NCBI GenBank assembly: GCA_037954235.1
Contig: JBBMOA010000002.1
Span: 9,978,509 to 10,042,508, forward strand
Source: Aulostomus chinensis
Taxonomy: Eukaryota; Chordata; Actinopteri; Syngnathiformes; Aulostomidae
Direction: 5' to 3'
DNA: 64,000 nucleotides
Each line of letters opens with the position of its first letter. The first letter of the stretch is position 1. The notes under the pieces were generated by a model. It made no database searches. It saw only the letters and a list, made by a program, of their open reading frames with translations, and was not told the DNA's origin. Positions 52,864 to 64,000 of this stretch are shown piece by piece. Made by a program: the position numbers and the translations under genes.

Positions 52864-53467
52864 CCATCCATCCATCCATTGTCTTCCACTTATTCATATT
52901 AAGGGTCGCGGGGGGGGGGGGGGGCTGGAGCCTATCCTAGCATAAACAGGCGAGAGGCGGGGTTCATCCTGGACAGGTCGCCATCGTCCATCATAGGGCC
53001 AACATAGAGAGACAGACAGCCATTCACACTCACATTCATACCTACGGTCAATTTAGAGCACAGGTGTCAAACTGATCCAGTAAAGGGCCAGTGTGGCTGC
53101 AGGTTTTCATTCCAACCCAGCAAAAGCAACACCTGATTCAACTTAAATCAATCAAGCTGTGTCCACACAGCTCATTTGTTGGATCAGGTGTTGCTTTTGC
53201 TGGGTTGGAATGAAAACCTGCAGCCACACCGGCCCTTTACTGGATCAGTTTGACCCACCTGATTTAGAGTATCAATCAGCCTCGTTCCCTCTTGATGTCT
53301 TGGGACTGTGGGAGGAAGCTGGAGTACCAGAGAGAACCCACACAGGAGCAGAGAGAACATGCAGACTCCACACAGAAAGATCCTCTGCTGGAGCCAGGAC
53401 TGGAACCTGGAACCTTCTTGCTGTGAGGCGACAGAGCTGACCACTGCACCACCGTGCAGCCCAGACG
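52864..53467 (-). repeat. tRNA-headed SINE, copy 3 (reverse), interrupted by a DNA element
   Basis: Reverse-oriented copy. The (CATC)n tail is at the left (52864-52880). The A box complement CCACTGCACCA is at 53441-53451 and the B box complement GGACTGGAACC at 53397-53407. A 15-base G run (52910-52924) replaces the short G run seen in the other copies. The body is split by a 203-bp foldback element at 53059-53261. Short AGTGAT matches at 52858-52863 and 53468-53473 may be remnants of the target-site duplication, but this is weak. Confidence 0.85.
53059..53261. mobile_element. hAT-like foldback MITE nested in SINE copy 3
   Basis: A 203-bp near-palindrome. The left arm starts CACAGGTGTCAAACTGATCC and the right arm is its reverse complement with a few differences (ending GACCCACCTG). 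The arms pair over about 80 bases and the symmetry continues to a centre near AGCTGTGTCCACACAGCT. It is flanked by perfect 8-bp direct repeats ATTTAGAG (53051-53058 and 53262-53269). The uninterrupted site is visible in SINE copies 1 and 2 (CTCTAAAT followed by TGAC), so the insertion boundaries are certain. The 8-bp duplication and CAGGTG-type ends fit the hAT superfamily (inference). It has no coding capacity. Confidence 0.9.
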
Positions 53468-53489
53468 AGTGATATTCAACACAATATAA

Positions 53490-54290
53490 AATGTGATTGC
53501 AAACTACAAAGATGAAGACATAACAATGTTTTACCATCAGTTGGAGTGTGGTGTCACTGGATGGTTCCCTGTGGAATCTGGTATATGCCAGGGATGTCTC
53601 AGCTCTCCTCACCTGATTTTCATGATTGGATCACCTCAGACAAGCCTGAGGCATCCAGTGGCTTCCTTTTACACAGCTACGAGATCTTGATTATGCTGAT
53701 GACCCAAACATTCTCTCCAAAAATCATGCTCACCTGCAAGGGAACTCAGCTAAGTTGATAACATTTGCCAAACAGATGGCTTTAAATATTAATATCTCCA
53801 AAATTCAAGTACATTAATTCACCACCACATGTGCCCATCACTATTTGTAGTAACTCTTTTATCTCCAGGAGTTAATATATTTTGGAAGTCTATTCTGTAG
53901 GGATAATGTATGAAGACATCAGAATGAGGCTTGCAGTGCATTTGGAAGCAAGCAAACCATCTGGAAGTCTAAACGGTACAGCCTAAAAACCAGGATGAGA
54001 CTGTATACAGTGATGCTGGCGAGTGATTGAAACACATGGACATGAAAATGGATGTCTTTGAAGTGTGTATAATATGTTGCATCTTTTGGCTAGACAAGAT
54101 TTCCAATGTGGAACTGCAAAAACTGTCCCAATTTATTGCTGTAACTGAACATCAGTGGCTCAAATGGCTCAGATATCTGCTTAGAATGGACTTCGGCTCA
54201 GTCTCTCTCGTGGCCATGGGAGGGATCCCACCTGAAAGAGGAAGGAAGGGAGGCAAATCTAACTCAGAGCCACACAGCGTAGGATCAGAT
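53490..54290 (+). pseudogene. decayed non-LTR retrotransposon reverse transcriptase
   Basis: Remnant of a LINE ORF2. In one frame VESGICQGC then SPHLIFM (about 53570-53630) matches the conserved (V.SGVRQGC..SP.LF) block of non-LTR reverse transcriptases. After a frameshift, DLDYADD is encoded at 53683-53703; YADD is the catalytic motif of reverse transcriptases. The same frame continues with FAKQMALNINISKIQV, the usual (GL.IN..KT) block, and then a stop. Farther on, WKSKRYSLKTRMRLY (about 53960-54010), ISNVELQKLS and IPPERGRKGGK resemble the C-terminal region of the same class. Several stops and frameshifts show it is dead. The clade is unresolved. It starts just after SINE copy 3. Confidence 0.75.
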
Positions 54291-57200
54291 AGATAGTCAC
54301 AGCTTTATGTTCCACCTGCAACGAGAAGTAAAGTTGTACTAAAAAGGAAACATTGAATGAGTTGACAGAGACTTCCTTACCAGCATCATCCTCCCAGGGC
54401 TTGTAGGTAATTCACAAGAGTCATAGACTTACAACAGACACATACATAGCTGCAAGTGAAGCATGAGCTCTTTCACATATGGTGTGTTCAGCCCAAGCCA
54501 CCCAAGCTTGTTAATGTTTCTCCCTCACGTCTATGCAGCGTAACCTATGCCTTAAACTGTAGGACTTGTTCCTAACAGAAAGAGAAATCGCCTGGTGGTT
54601 TGATATGGACTCTTCAAATACAAGATGGAGCTGTCAGTACCCTTTACAGGGCATGCGGCACTAAAGGCCAAGAGCCTGAATAGTTGTCCTGGTGAGACTA
54701 GCTGCGGGAATGCTTGGCACGGCCAACTCTGAGGAATTTTTCATTCAGCCTGAATTTGACATGCAGAGCTTCCCAGCAGAATCAGTCTTTCTCTATAATG
54801 TGCACAGGGAATGAATCAATGTACAGAGAACTGGTATTCAGGTTGTGTGGTATATTATGAGGTTTTACAAGCAAAAGTAAAGGCATGGCCCTCTTAGTGC
54901 TTACTGTTGTAGGGTTCCCACCTTGAAGAGCCAGGTGTTCACTGCCAGGCTTTCTGCTGAGTGCAACAGTTTCTTGGAAGTGGTTTCTTTATGGCACAGC
55001 TGTCAGCCTGAGCCCAGCTTGCTTTTTAGTATGGCACAGCTGTCTCAGAGTGACTTGAGATTTATTTGTTTTGATTCATCTGAATGGGTCAACATGGCTT
55101 CTGATTCTACTCTGGTCAATGTTCAGGTCTCTTACTGCTCAGCTTTGATAAATACTGAAGAAGCGTCTAATTATTCTTGTTAAGAAGTTTTACTGCAATG
55201 TTACTGATTTACCCTTGTGGCACAACTTGTCCCAGTGTAGCTAGCTGGAGAATGCCTTGTTGTAAAACTTGAATTTTCCTTCTAAAGAAATATTAAGCAA
55301 CTATTTTACCACTTCAAAATAAGTGATGGTTGATTTAGTTGTAGTATGGAGAACAGGGACTTCACATCTATGGTTGACTCAGATGGGACTGCAACACCAA
55401 CGGTAGTTACAGTTGACGCGTACAATGCAGAGGCAAAGGCTTGGCTTGTTCAAGTCCTGTACTTGGTACAGTTAGCATTGCGCCGTACCCTCCCTACTCT
55501 TCCATCAAGAGAATCATTCACCAGTGTCCTGCCATTACCACTTGTGTCATGTGAACTGTGACCACTAGGTATTAGCTCTCATAGTGGCCTGGTTAAGAGG
55601 GCAGGCAGGACACCACATTCCTTAACCAGCAGCAAGCAGCTTCATGTGTGACATGAGCAGGGATCGACAACAAAACAAATGGCTGCATCTGCATGCTGCG
55701 TGCCTTGGTGAGGCAATAAAATTCAATCCACGAAGTCCACTTAAGATTCTACATTTAAGACCTACCAGACATAAAACTCTGCAACAGTTTGTGATACCCA
55801 CAGACAGGACATTCCACAAAGAAATTGTTGCAACAGTTCAGACAGATAGAGACACTGAGAGAGAAATATGGCGAGTAGAAATATTATACTGGAAGGGTTT
55901 TTTTTTTTTTTTTGTCAGACGAGCCTGGAGCTCCCCCACCCCTCTGCAGCACCAACAGTAGGACCTCACTCAAATGACTGACAGGCCTTTGTCCTTTCAC
56001 ACAGGGCTGGTGTTGGTCCGAGCCTTGCATTAAGCACAGTACGGAGGGAATATTTTACTGGAAGCAACACAAAAATCCTGCCAAACTGTGTCTATTTCTC
56101 TATGTATTTGATTTAATTTGTCCAGCACTAACCTTAAACTGCAGAGTTAGCTGACTCTCATAGCTTTATACGATGGTGGGTGGTGCTGAAGTTAATGGTC
56201 TATCGCATCTCTATAGTACCAGTGAATTAGTGATGTCACTTGGGTGACAGCAGGTCGAGTGCCACTCGAATGCTCCACTCCAGCACAGACAGACAGGCAG
56301 ATGGTCTGGACAGCCAATGCTGCCAAACTCAGGACCAGTCAGGGAGAGAGAGAAAAGGGAGGTGGAGTGGAAGCTCGCACACATCAGCAGTTTGTTTAAA
56401 TCTATATCAACTTGCAGCACAGGGCTGTTCTACTCGCTGCACTCTTTTCCTTCGCATGTATCCCCCACACCTCAGTCGAACAAAAATATTCTCACTGCTC
56501 AGCTGCGTCTCTTCGGAGTTTTATCTTCTTCTGCCAACCTGCTGCTCCCACTTTTCCCCCTCCCTTTGTTTCACTCTCTATCTGAATGCGGAGTTCTTGC
56601 TGTTAGCTATTGATCTCTGTTTTCTTCTCAGCCCAGTCCTACCCTTATTCTCCAGTGGTTGTTGAACCAAGCCAGGTCTTGTCCACAGAGTTATGCTTTC
56701 TTTTGGGTCCAGAGAGAAAATCAAACTCTTTCAAAATGGAGGAGGGTCACTGGTTTCAATAAAAGCTATTCAAAAAGATAGATAAGCTGTCTTTCTGCAT
56801 ATGCTGTAGTGATACACTTAACTACAGAAGGAAACAGGACTCTGTTTCCTTCAAACTGTGTTCTTCTGGTCCAGTTGAATGTCCTGCTCCAGGATGTTGC
56901 AGAGTTGCAAAGGCTTATCTTAAGAAAGTAGGACTTTTGCTTCAGATATCAGAACCGAAGGAAAATTAAAAATGTTTGAAAAAGAGCCAGTCACTTCGTG
57001 GTAGTATCAGATGGGTGTATTGTTTCTCCAGATGCAGCCCCCCCCCCCCCCCCCCCAGTTAATTAACAGCTGATGAAACAAGGTGAAAACCTTTCTCAAG
57101 GTAACTGCACTAAAACTAAAAGCCTTAGTTGTAGCCTCAAACACACTCACAAACTTCCATCTAAAAATGCAGCTGAATGGCATCTTACTGTCCAACGTAT

Positions 57201-57711
57201 GAATGAGCAACATTTATTTTTGAATGTATTCTTTGAATGATTGAAAATGATTGATACAACTACAACTGGGCTCACAGACATGCCAGTGAGCTTTTTTTTT
57301 TTTTTGGTACCAGATCTCTAAATATAAATCATGGATGTTGCATTTGTTTCAGGGCATTCAGCTCCAATTTGGTTTTGCTTTTTTAATGCTGGAATGCTGT
57401 TAGGTGGATAGGAGGCCACCTGAGTCCAGTTTGCTACCACGGAGCACCAGAAGCTGATAATTTTCTATATCCGTCTGATGGAACACATGGAATTAGGGCT
57501 GAAATTTGTTCCTAAATATTTTAAAAGGTTGATGGATATGAAGTTTCAGCACGACCCTGCAGCCTGTCAGTCCTGCATGTGATACGAGGATGCAGCAAAG
57601 CCTTGTACATGGATATTGATACTGTTCAAAAGACAATTTAGGGGCTTTCCAACTCTGTCTTCCAAATCCAACCCTTAACTTTCTTGTGACGTCTTCTCTT
57701 TGTGTCTGCAG

Positions 57712-57848
57712 TGAGAGTCGATTTGAGGTCCTGGCAGGTGGAAGTCTCCAGATTTCCAATCTCACAGAGGAGGACGCTGGTGTCTACACCTGTGTGGCAG
57801 AAACGGCCAACACAACCATTGAAGTCCAGGCCCAGCTGACAGTACAAG
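57712..57848 (+). CDS. neo1: neogenin exon 5 (C-terminal half of third Ig domain)
   Basis: This exon completes Ig3. Its first base joins the AG at the end of exon 4 to make a Ser codon, then ESRFEVLAGGSLQISNL follows. Continuing the Ig3 numbering, the F-strand cysteine is C78 in EDAGVYTC, paired with C29 of exon 4, and the G strand is AQLTVQ (91-96). Sequons are present at N67-L-T and N84-T-T. The acceptor is CTTTGTGTCTGCAG. The donor is CAAG|GTAGTC, the same weak GTAGTC hexamer as after exon 3. Start is phase 2 and end is phase 1. The intron splitting this domain is 11.9 kb. The next exon (Ig4) is not in the window. Confidence 0.92.
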
Positions 57849-57964
57849 GTAGTCTCCACCAACCACACCGCTTCCTTTCTGGTGCCAGATGCACATAAAT
57901 TACAATTCACTGTGTAAGCGTTTTGCGGGTAAACAAAGTGCTGTCAGGCACAGACCTCACAAAC

Positions 57965-58049
<85 letters not shown>

Positions 58050-61000
58050 TTACCATAATGGGATAGTCTGAGATTGTAATAGCAGCTTCATTCATCAGAG
58101 CTAGTGTGGTACAAACTGACTGCAAAGGCTGCACTTGGTTATTGGGGGATTCATTAGTTCCTAAGAGGAGTTTTTGCAGGTCTAATTGAACTCTATCAGT
58201 CTGATTTGATTGTATTATGTTCAGGAAGGAGTTTATTCATTTGCTTCTGAGCCCATTTCCCAAATGTGGAACTCAGCCTCTCAAAACGACGGGTGAAATT
58301 AAATATGCTTAACTTGTACACTGAGATCAGAACACATGTATTCACTTTGGGTAAAGAGCTGTGAAAACAAAACTGTCCACATTTGCGACGCACTATGAAA
58401 ACAGTTTATGGAGAAATGTGTTTCACACCCAAGTTGGCAGCATTTACTGTGTTAGTGTCTGTCTGTATGTTATTTAACAAAAAGAGAGACCAAACGTACA
58501 AGCAGTAAAAGAAATATAAGCAGTAGGTGACAGTGTTGGCAAAGCTGTTCATGGTTGTCCTTGTGTCCAAAACTGTTCCAAATAATCACACTTACTACAA
58601 ACATATGAAGTATATATCAGAACAAATCATCAAGTCTGCAATTTGAGTTTTATTCTCGGCACCAAGATTCCCAAAATTGTCCGATTGTGGGATTAACACA
58701 GAAGCTCATTATTCATGCAGTTCATTATTAATCTAATTTTCAGTCAGTGTTGTGTCGGATCAAGACTGTTCATGCTCTAAAAGGTTTCGCTGAAAATTCT
58801 GTGTTGAGACCTTTTTTTAAATTCACAATCACAGCTATGAGTTCTCATGGGAATGTGTCTTTCTCTGGCAAAGTTGAGGCGTAATTTGGGTAAACAGATT
58901 CTTGATATGATAATGGTTATGCTTAGGTTTTGGGTTTTTTTTTTTGTCACTGTAAGAAATACATTCATGAACACAAAAAAGGCAACACAATGCATGAAGA
59001 GACTAGCAGCCCAGGTTCCACAGAAATGGATTTGTGTTTGCACAAAGGTTCTTGATTTTTAGGACGGCAAATGTTGTTATTAAGAACGTGCACCAAGTTC
59101 TCTTTTCTTCTCCTACAAAATGTACTGTTCTTTTAATTTCCTCTATTTTCCGAACACAAAACAATTTTCAGCATTCAGTACTGTTTCTAACACCATATTC
59201 ATATTCATCCTTGACAAGATGACAGTAATTGAGGCAAAAGGGAAATGAAGCAAAAGTATAACAATAAATGAAATGCACTCTTAGAGACCGACAATCAGCC
59301 ATTGATTGTTTCTTGTTTCATACTCATAATTTGCAAATTGCGGGTCTTCATTTAATGTGTTCCTCTTCGTGAAATCGAAACTTTAATTTTGCTTTACTTT
59401 TGGTTTTCACACAAAAGACAAAAATCAGTGTCTTTTGTGTAACTCATCGTACAATTGTTATATAATTATGAGACAGCTGGAAGTGTGGATCTTAGAGACT
59501 GTTGTGTGTCTGGGAAACAGTTGCAGATAGACATACACCAAATGAAGCTATTGTCTGGTATTTTCTGTAGTTAAACACATGGACGCTGGAGTCTCAGGTG
59601 CTTGTTTGCTTTCTCAGGGGAACTGTGAAGTAACTGTAGAATGGGGGAACACCCCGAGGCTCCTGCACTACATTACAAACACAGCCATATCGTGCTACGA
59701 CTCCCTCTCTCCTGGCAAATCCCTTCATCTCCTCATCCTTCCATCATCCTTTCATCATCTCCCGTCACTTGCTGCGATTAAAGAAGACAGTAATGGAATA
59801 TCGGATCAGGTCACAGGAGGACGTCTGACTCCATTCTCTTTCGTGTGTGTCGAGTGTGAATTCTCTCAGAAATCCCTTGCGTCTCTGACCTGACCCCCAG
59901 CAGCCTCCGCCTCCAATATGACGGGACCGAGGATTGATCAGCCCTCCTAGAATATTGCTGAAAGGCATCAGTCATTGTAACATGATTAAACAGGTTGGAT
60001 TGTTGCCATGTTGTAGACACATGGGCATAATTGCATTTGCTTCATACCGATTTATGGAGAAAGCAAATTGATTTGCTCCCTTGACAAGCAGAGTGACACT
60101 TGAAAGGTCAAATTGATTCCACCTGAGAAGTCATTGTGCTTGTAAAAGACACTCATACAAATCAACGTAGTAGGAATCTTAACTAACACCACCACCATTT
60201 TTCCTCTGGCTGACTCCTGAAACACCTCAGGGCAAGATAAGTTGAGGGCGGGAGGCCAGCTTCATACACACTGGGCTGGGCCTGGAGATAGCTCATGGCT
60301 CGGTCGCGCATCTGCTCGGCAGGTGTGTGCACGCAAGGTCAGATGTGTGTTCACAAGCACATGTGTGTGCATTCATTTCCAGACATTATTCAAACACACA
60401 TCCTGCTGGTGGCTTCTGCCCACCTCGAGGATATTATAAGTAATTAGCCATGTTTCATTCCATAATCTACACTGATGAGTCATGTCTAATATATAATAAC
60501 AGGATGAGACAGGAATAATAATTTAATTTAGTGTCTTTCATAGATTTATAATAAATACAGTCTTTATAGAGAGAGATGTGACTGGTTGCTATGCTTTATG
60601 AAACATGTACTGACAGTATGTTGGGCTTAGAAAAACAGCGAAGTTAAATTTGAAAGGAATGCTTGATGTTGATTTCAAACTTTTTTTAGTTGACAATGGA
60701 AATGAGACTGATGTCAAAATCCAGCATAGTATGTCAGATTATGACATTAAATATATGACATAACAACATTTAAACAGCAAAACATCCCAGTCAAAAGATT
60801 TAAAAATTCACGTGTGGCCTTTTGTGAACAAAATATTCATGTCATCAGTCTTAAGTATTTTACACAAAGTAACTTTGAACTTAGATGTTGGTCTGACAAT
60901 TTACCTCACAAAAACAGGTCTTGTCGCATATTCAGGAAACCTCAAAAGCTCAAGGACATTGTTACTTCATTGTTTTATCCAACGTTTTACATCCCAGAAG

Positions 61001-64000
61001 TCAATTTTGATGTAACAAAATACTCTGCAAAGAGCTTTTTCTGGCTTTTTATCAATGCCATCTCAATAACAAGCAGAGGAAATGATGAGTTCCATTTCAC
61101 CATTAAAAAAAAACTGTTAAAATGTTTAATGAAATCAGCCCTACATGGATGAAACTGCTGTGCAGGTTGGTGGAAGCAAACAAACAAACAGAATCGTCAA
61201 AGTTCATCCAGTAAAACTCCTAATATCTTCTACGCGGCAGCAGTAACAGAGAATCACCCTTGAATTTCTAAGGCAGTTTTTACAATTCTTTGACCCCGGC
61301 TGATACAAAGCACTCTGACTGTCAGAGATGACAACCAGCGTGGAAGTGGGGCACAATTCTAAGTACCAGTAGCCCAGCTGACCATGAAACCTTTTATGAC
61401 CTAAGCAGTTTTGAAAAAGTAGAGGAGTGCTTGGATCGCCCTCGTGCTCCCATCCTATCTGAGAACCTAACACACACACTTGCATGTGCTAGTGTGTGTT
61501 CTGTGCTGTTTGACTTTGCTGCGATATCTCACCCTCTATTAGAGCTGGCACAAGGATAAATGAGGCCGATGGAGACAGAAGCTTTTGATTATGGTCTTGC
61601 GTGACTGGGGCACCACCCAGACATGCACTGTGTGAGTGTGTGTTTGCAGGACAGAAATAGTTCCTCCACAAATATGTATGTTTTCAGCTTTGTAGGGCTC
61701 GCAGGCAGTGGCCCTCATCTATCATGGCCTCCTGCTATCATGTCATCAGTGTAATTGCTCTTTCCATGTGTTGCGTCTACGTCCCGGAAATCCCTGCCCC
61801 CTATAAAAGTTTCATGTCTTTCTCTGGTTTAAGGTGGCAGATTTATAACCACAGTCAACAGCAGTGTTCAGCCTTGTTACAGAGGCAAAACTTCATCAAA
61901 GACACCCTTTGATATGCTGGATTTCAGCCCACTTTCTTTCTTATTTTTTACTCTTCTGCACCAAGAAAATTGGTTCGAAAAAGTCATTTGTGTATCACAT
62001 CTACATACCTCAGCTTCTATTTTTCCACCAGGGGACAAAATGGTGATAATATCTCAACAAAAGCCAAAGACTTGTGTGGTTTCTATTATTATAGTGGTTT
62101 AAAAAGCTAAAGATGATAAAGGTTTTCCAGCTACTGTGTGGAATAGTTTGCTGTAAGTGATTTGTGAAAGATCGTGGGGTTTCATCAGATCTGGTGGATA
62201 GTGTGGACTTTTTTAGACAGACTTCCTGTCCTCCCTCCATTGTCCCATGCATACCGTCAGAAATAGACACAAACTTTCCATTTAGCTATTTAAAGCAAAT
62301 GAATCTGATAAGGTGCCGCATCCAGGGGCTCACACCTTTTCCCTTATTCACAGTGGGTGTTATCAGCCCGGTGCAGGGTCTTCCTCATCCATAGCTTCTA
62401 CTGTATCTGTATTTGTGTGTTTGGAATCAACTCTGCTATTTCAGATAAAGCTGTACAACAGTAGGAGCATGTAAGTAGTGTTTGTCCAGTTCATTGAGTC
62501 TAAAATGAGGCCACGTCGCCACATTCCAGCTTGGACCTCACTAGGGGCTTGAGTGGGCAGCAGCATCTGACTGGTATTACACTGTCTGGCTCTGTGAAAG
62601 CCTGGAAATCATTTTTCTTCACTTTGAGGCTAAAATACATCAAACTCAAAGTCAAACATGGTGGTAGTGTAATGGTTTCCATCGTGTTACCGATTGCAAT
62701 ATCCTCAGTTTGTCTCTGGCGACATGTCAAGTCCTTCTCCCCATTATTTCCTGTTAAGTCTCTATCATTCACCTTTGCGAAAGGCCAGAAACACTGAAAA
62801 ACTAAAACACAGCCACTCATCACTGTTGATTCTAATTGTGACTTAGATTTCGGTGGTCAACCACACTCGTACTGGAGTTGTTCCATCATATGGAGCCTGC
62901 AACTAAAACTGTTATCTCCTTCATTTTACTTTCCAATAACACAAGTATTCTAACCTCAGACTGCAGATGTATCCGCATCTTCGGTTGGTGGAGGTGTTTT
63001 AATACCTTAACACCTATCAGACTTCACCAGAAGACCGGACTTCATTACAGCTTCAGGCAAGTGGCAGAAATAGTTAGCTTTCTTTTTGATGACATTTTCA
63101 TGGAACACTACAACCTCTGTTTGTGCAGGGTGATCCACCAAACACAGGTACTGGTTTGGGTCATAACTGCCGCTGATGGCTCTTTTATACAGTAGCCCAG
63201 GATAGAAGCCCTCACCATGTTGTAGCTCTTGTTGGGCCATCTTTGACTCTGACTCTTGCTATATTACCAAACCGTCTGCATGATTCTGCCTCCAGTGGGA
63301 CATTATTCTCTTGTCAACCACTCGGAAAGCAAACGCCGAGCATCTTTCTTCGCTAAATGCTGAAGCTGTTTGTATAAGCCAGGATAAAGAGCTGTTATCT
63401 TTGGAAGAGCAGGACGGGTAATTACTGCCGTCCCACTTGCCCTCAGAGTAAACACTCTGGCTGTGCGGTGGCTGTTGTTTAACTGTATTAAGCTACCAGG
63501 GCTCCATACAGATTAATATTATTCATACTCAGACTCTGTAGTTCACAATAGGCCTTAATGATGATGAACTCCTGTACGGCGCATTTTATCATATTTCTGC
63601 AAATCCCAAAATATGCCAACCTATAACAGGAATACCAGATACAGGTTGTACTTCTTTCCCCTCAGTGTGTTTGTATTCAGTGTATTCCTGCCTGCCAGTG
63701 AACCCACCATGAAATGGCTCGGGATCCCTTCAGGAATTCTAAGACGTTTTGTTTTAACAAGCTCGCACACGACCTTTCATTGTGGCCTTATTTTAGTACT
63801 TCACTGGAGTCACTGTAAATCTGCATTAAAGCCTCTTTTACTAAGCTACAAGCGAAAGAGATAATACCAGCCCCAAAGAAGAATCTGCACCATTGTTCCC
63901 GCTCATTTATGTTTGTCTTGATTTTTTTTCTCTCCCACTTTTGCTCATCTGCATTTCCTTTGTTGTTGTTTTTCAATCTCTTTGATTTTCCTTTCATTAG
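57849..64000 (+). other. neo1: neo1 intron 5, 5' part (partial)
   Basis: Sequence from the exon 5 donor to the window end. A GT/TA microsatellite lies at 57966-58041. The rest is unique-looking AT-rich DNA with short open frames and no recognisable exon. The Ig4 exon expected next in the gene was not found, so the intron probably runs past 64000. Confidence 0.75.
57966..58041. repeat. compound (GT)n-(TA)n microsatellite
   Basis: Interrupted GT repeat followed by about 23 perfect TA units, starting 118 bases after the exon 5 donor. Confidence 0.97.

Larger units (their letters stand above)
45771..57711 (+). other. neo1: neo1 intron 4 (about 11.9 kb), splitting Ig3
   Basis: Phase-2 intron interrupting the third Ig domain. 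It contains an imperfect 18-bp tandem duplication just inside its 5' end (about 45896-45931), a 13-bp tandem repeat (48219-48244), homopolymer T tracts near 47694, 55898 and 57292, a C-rich quadruplex-type tract at 52704-52734, a SINE with a nested DNA-transposon insertion (52.86-53.47 kb), a decayed LINE reverse transcriptase (53.49-54.29 kb) and a 19-base C run at 57038-57056. No other gene is recognisable. Confidence 0.87.

Noticed and set aside
15054..57848. DCC rather than neogenin
   Set aside because: Ig1 (WKKDGTF, LPDGSL, HSKHNKPDEG) and Ig3 (LPCVASG, LAGGSL) fit neogenin better than DCC as I know the families. An alignment to both would settle it: higher identity to DCC in all three Ig domains would overturn the call.

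Overview
The window is a stretch of vertebrate nuclear DNA, almost certainly from a ray-finned fish and probably a percomorph. It is intron-rich and AT-leaning, full of CA/GT microsatellites, and carries teleost-style interspersed repeats: tRNA-headed SINEs with (GATG)n tails, an RTE-like LINE 3' end, a small hAT-like foldback element and MITEs. I see no sign of bacterial, organellar or viral organisation.

The only gene I can support is a plus-strand portion of neogenin (neo1), the DCC-family netrin/RGM receptor. Four coding exons are visible: 15054-15368 (Ig1), 43836-44111 (Ig2), and 45620-45770 plus 57712-57848 (the two halves of Ig3). Joined, they give 879 bases (293 codons) with consistent phases (1-1, 1-1, 1-2, 2-1) and no stop. 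By comparison with the neogenin family they should be exons 2 to 5. The signal-peptide exon and promoter lie upstream. Ig4, the fibronectin III repeats, the transmembrane segment and the cytoplasmic tail lie downstream. I cannot tell which teleost paralogue (neo1a or neo1b) this is.

Layout: 1-15053 is the 3' part of a large first intron, with CT/CA and GT microsatellites, a SINE inside a long direct duplication, a LINE fragment nested in an inverted-repeat element, and a cryptic exon-like segment near 12.1 kb. Then come exon 2 and a 28.5-kb intron 2 (15369-43835) with a second SINE bearing a clean 12-bp target-site duplication, several microsatellites and two candidate regulatory segments. 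Exon 3, a 1.5-kb intron and exon 4 follow. An 11.9-kb intron 4 (45771-57711) contains a third SINE interrupted by a hAT-like foldback element, next to a decayed LINE reverse transcriptase. Last come exon 5 and the start of intron 5 to the window end.

I found no previously undescribed system. The observations most worth a second look are the internally verifiable nested transposon insertion at 53.0-53.3 kb, the unusual ~110-bp duplication around the first SINE, a strong but phase-incompatible pseudo-exon in intron 1, identical weak splice donors after exons 3 and 5, and clustered transcription-factor motifs in intron 2.
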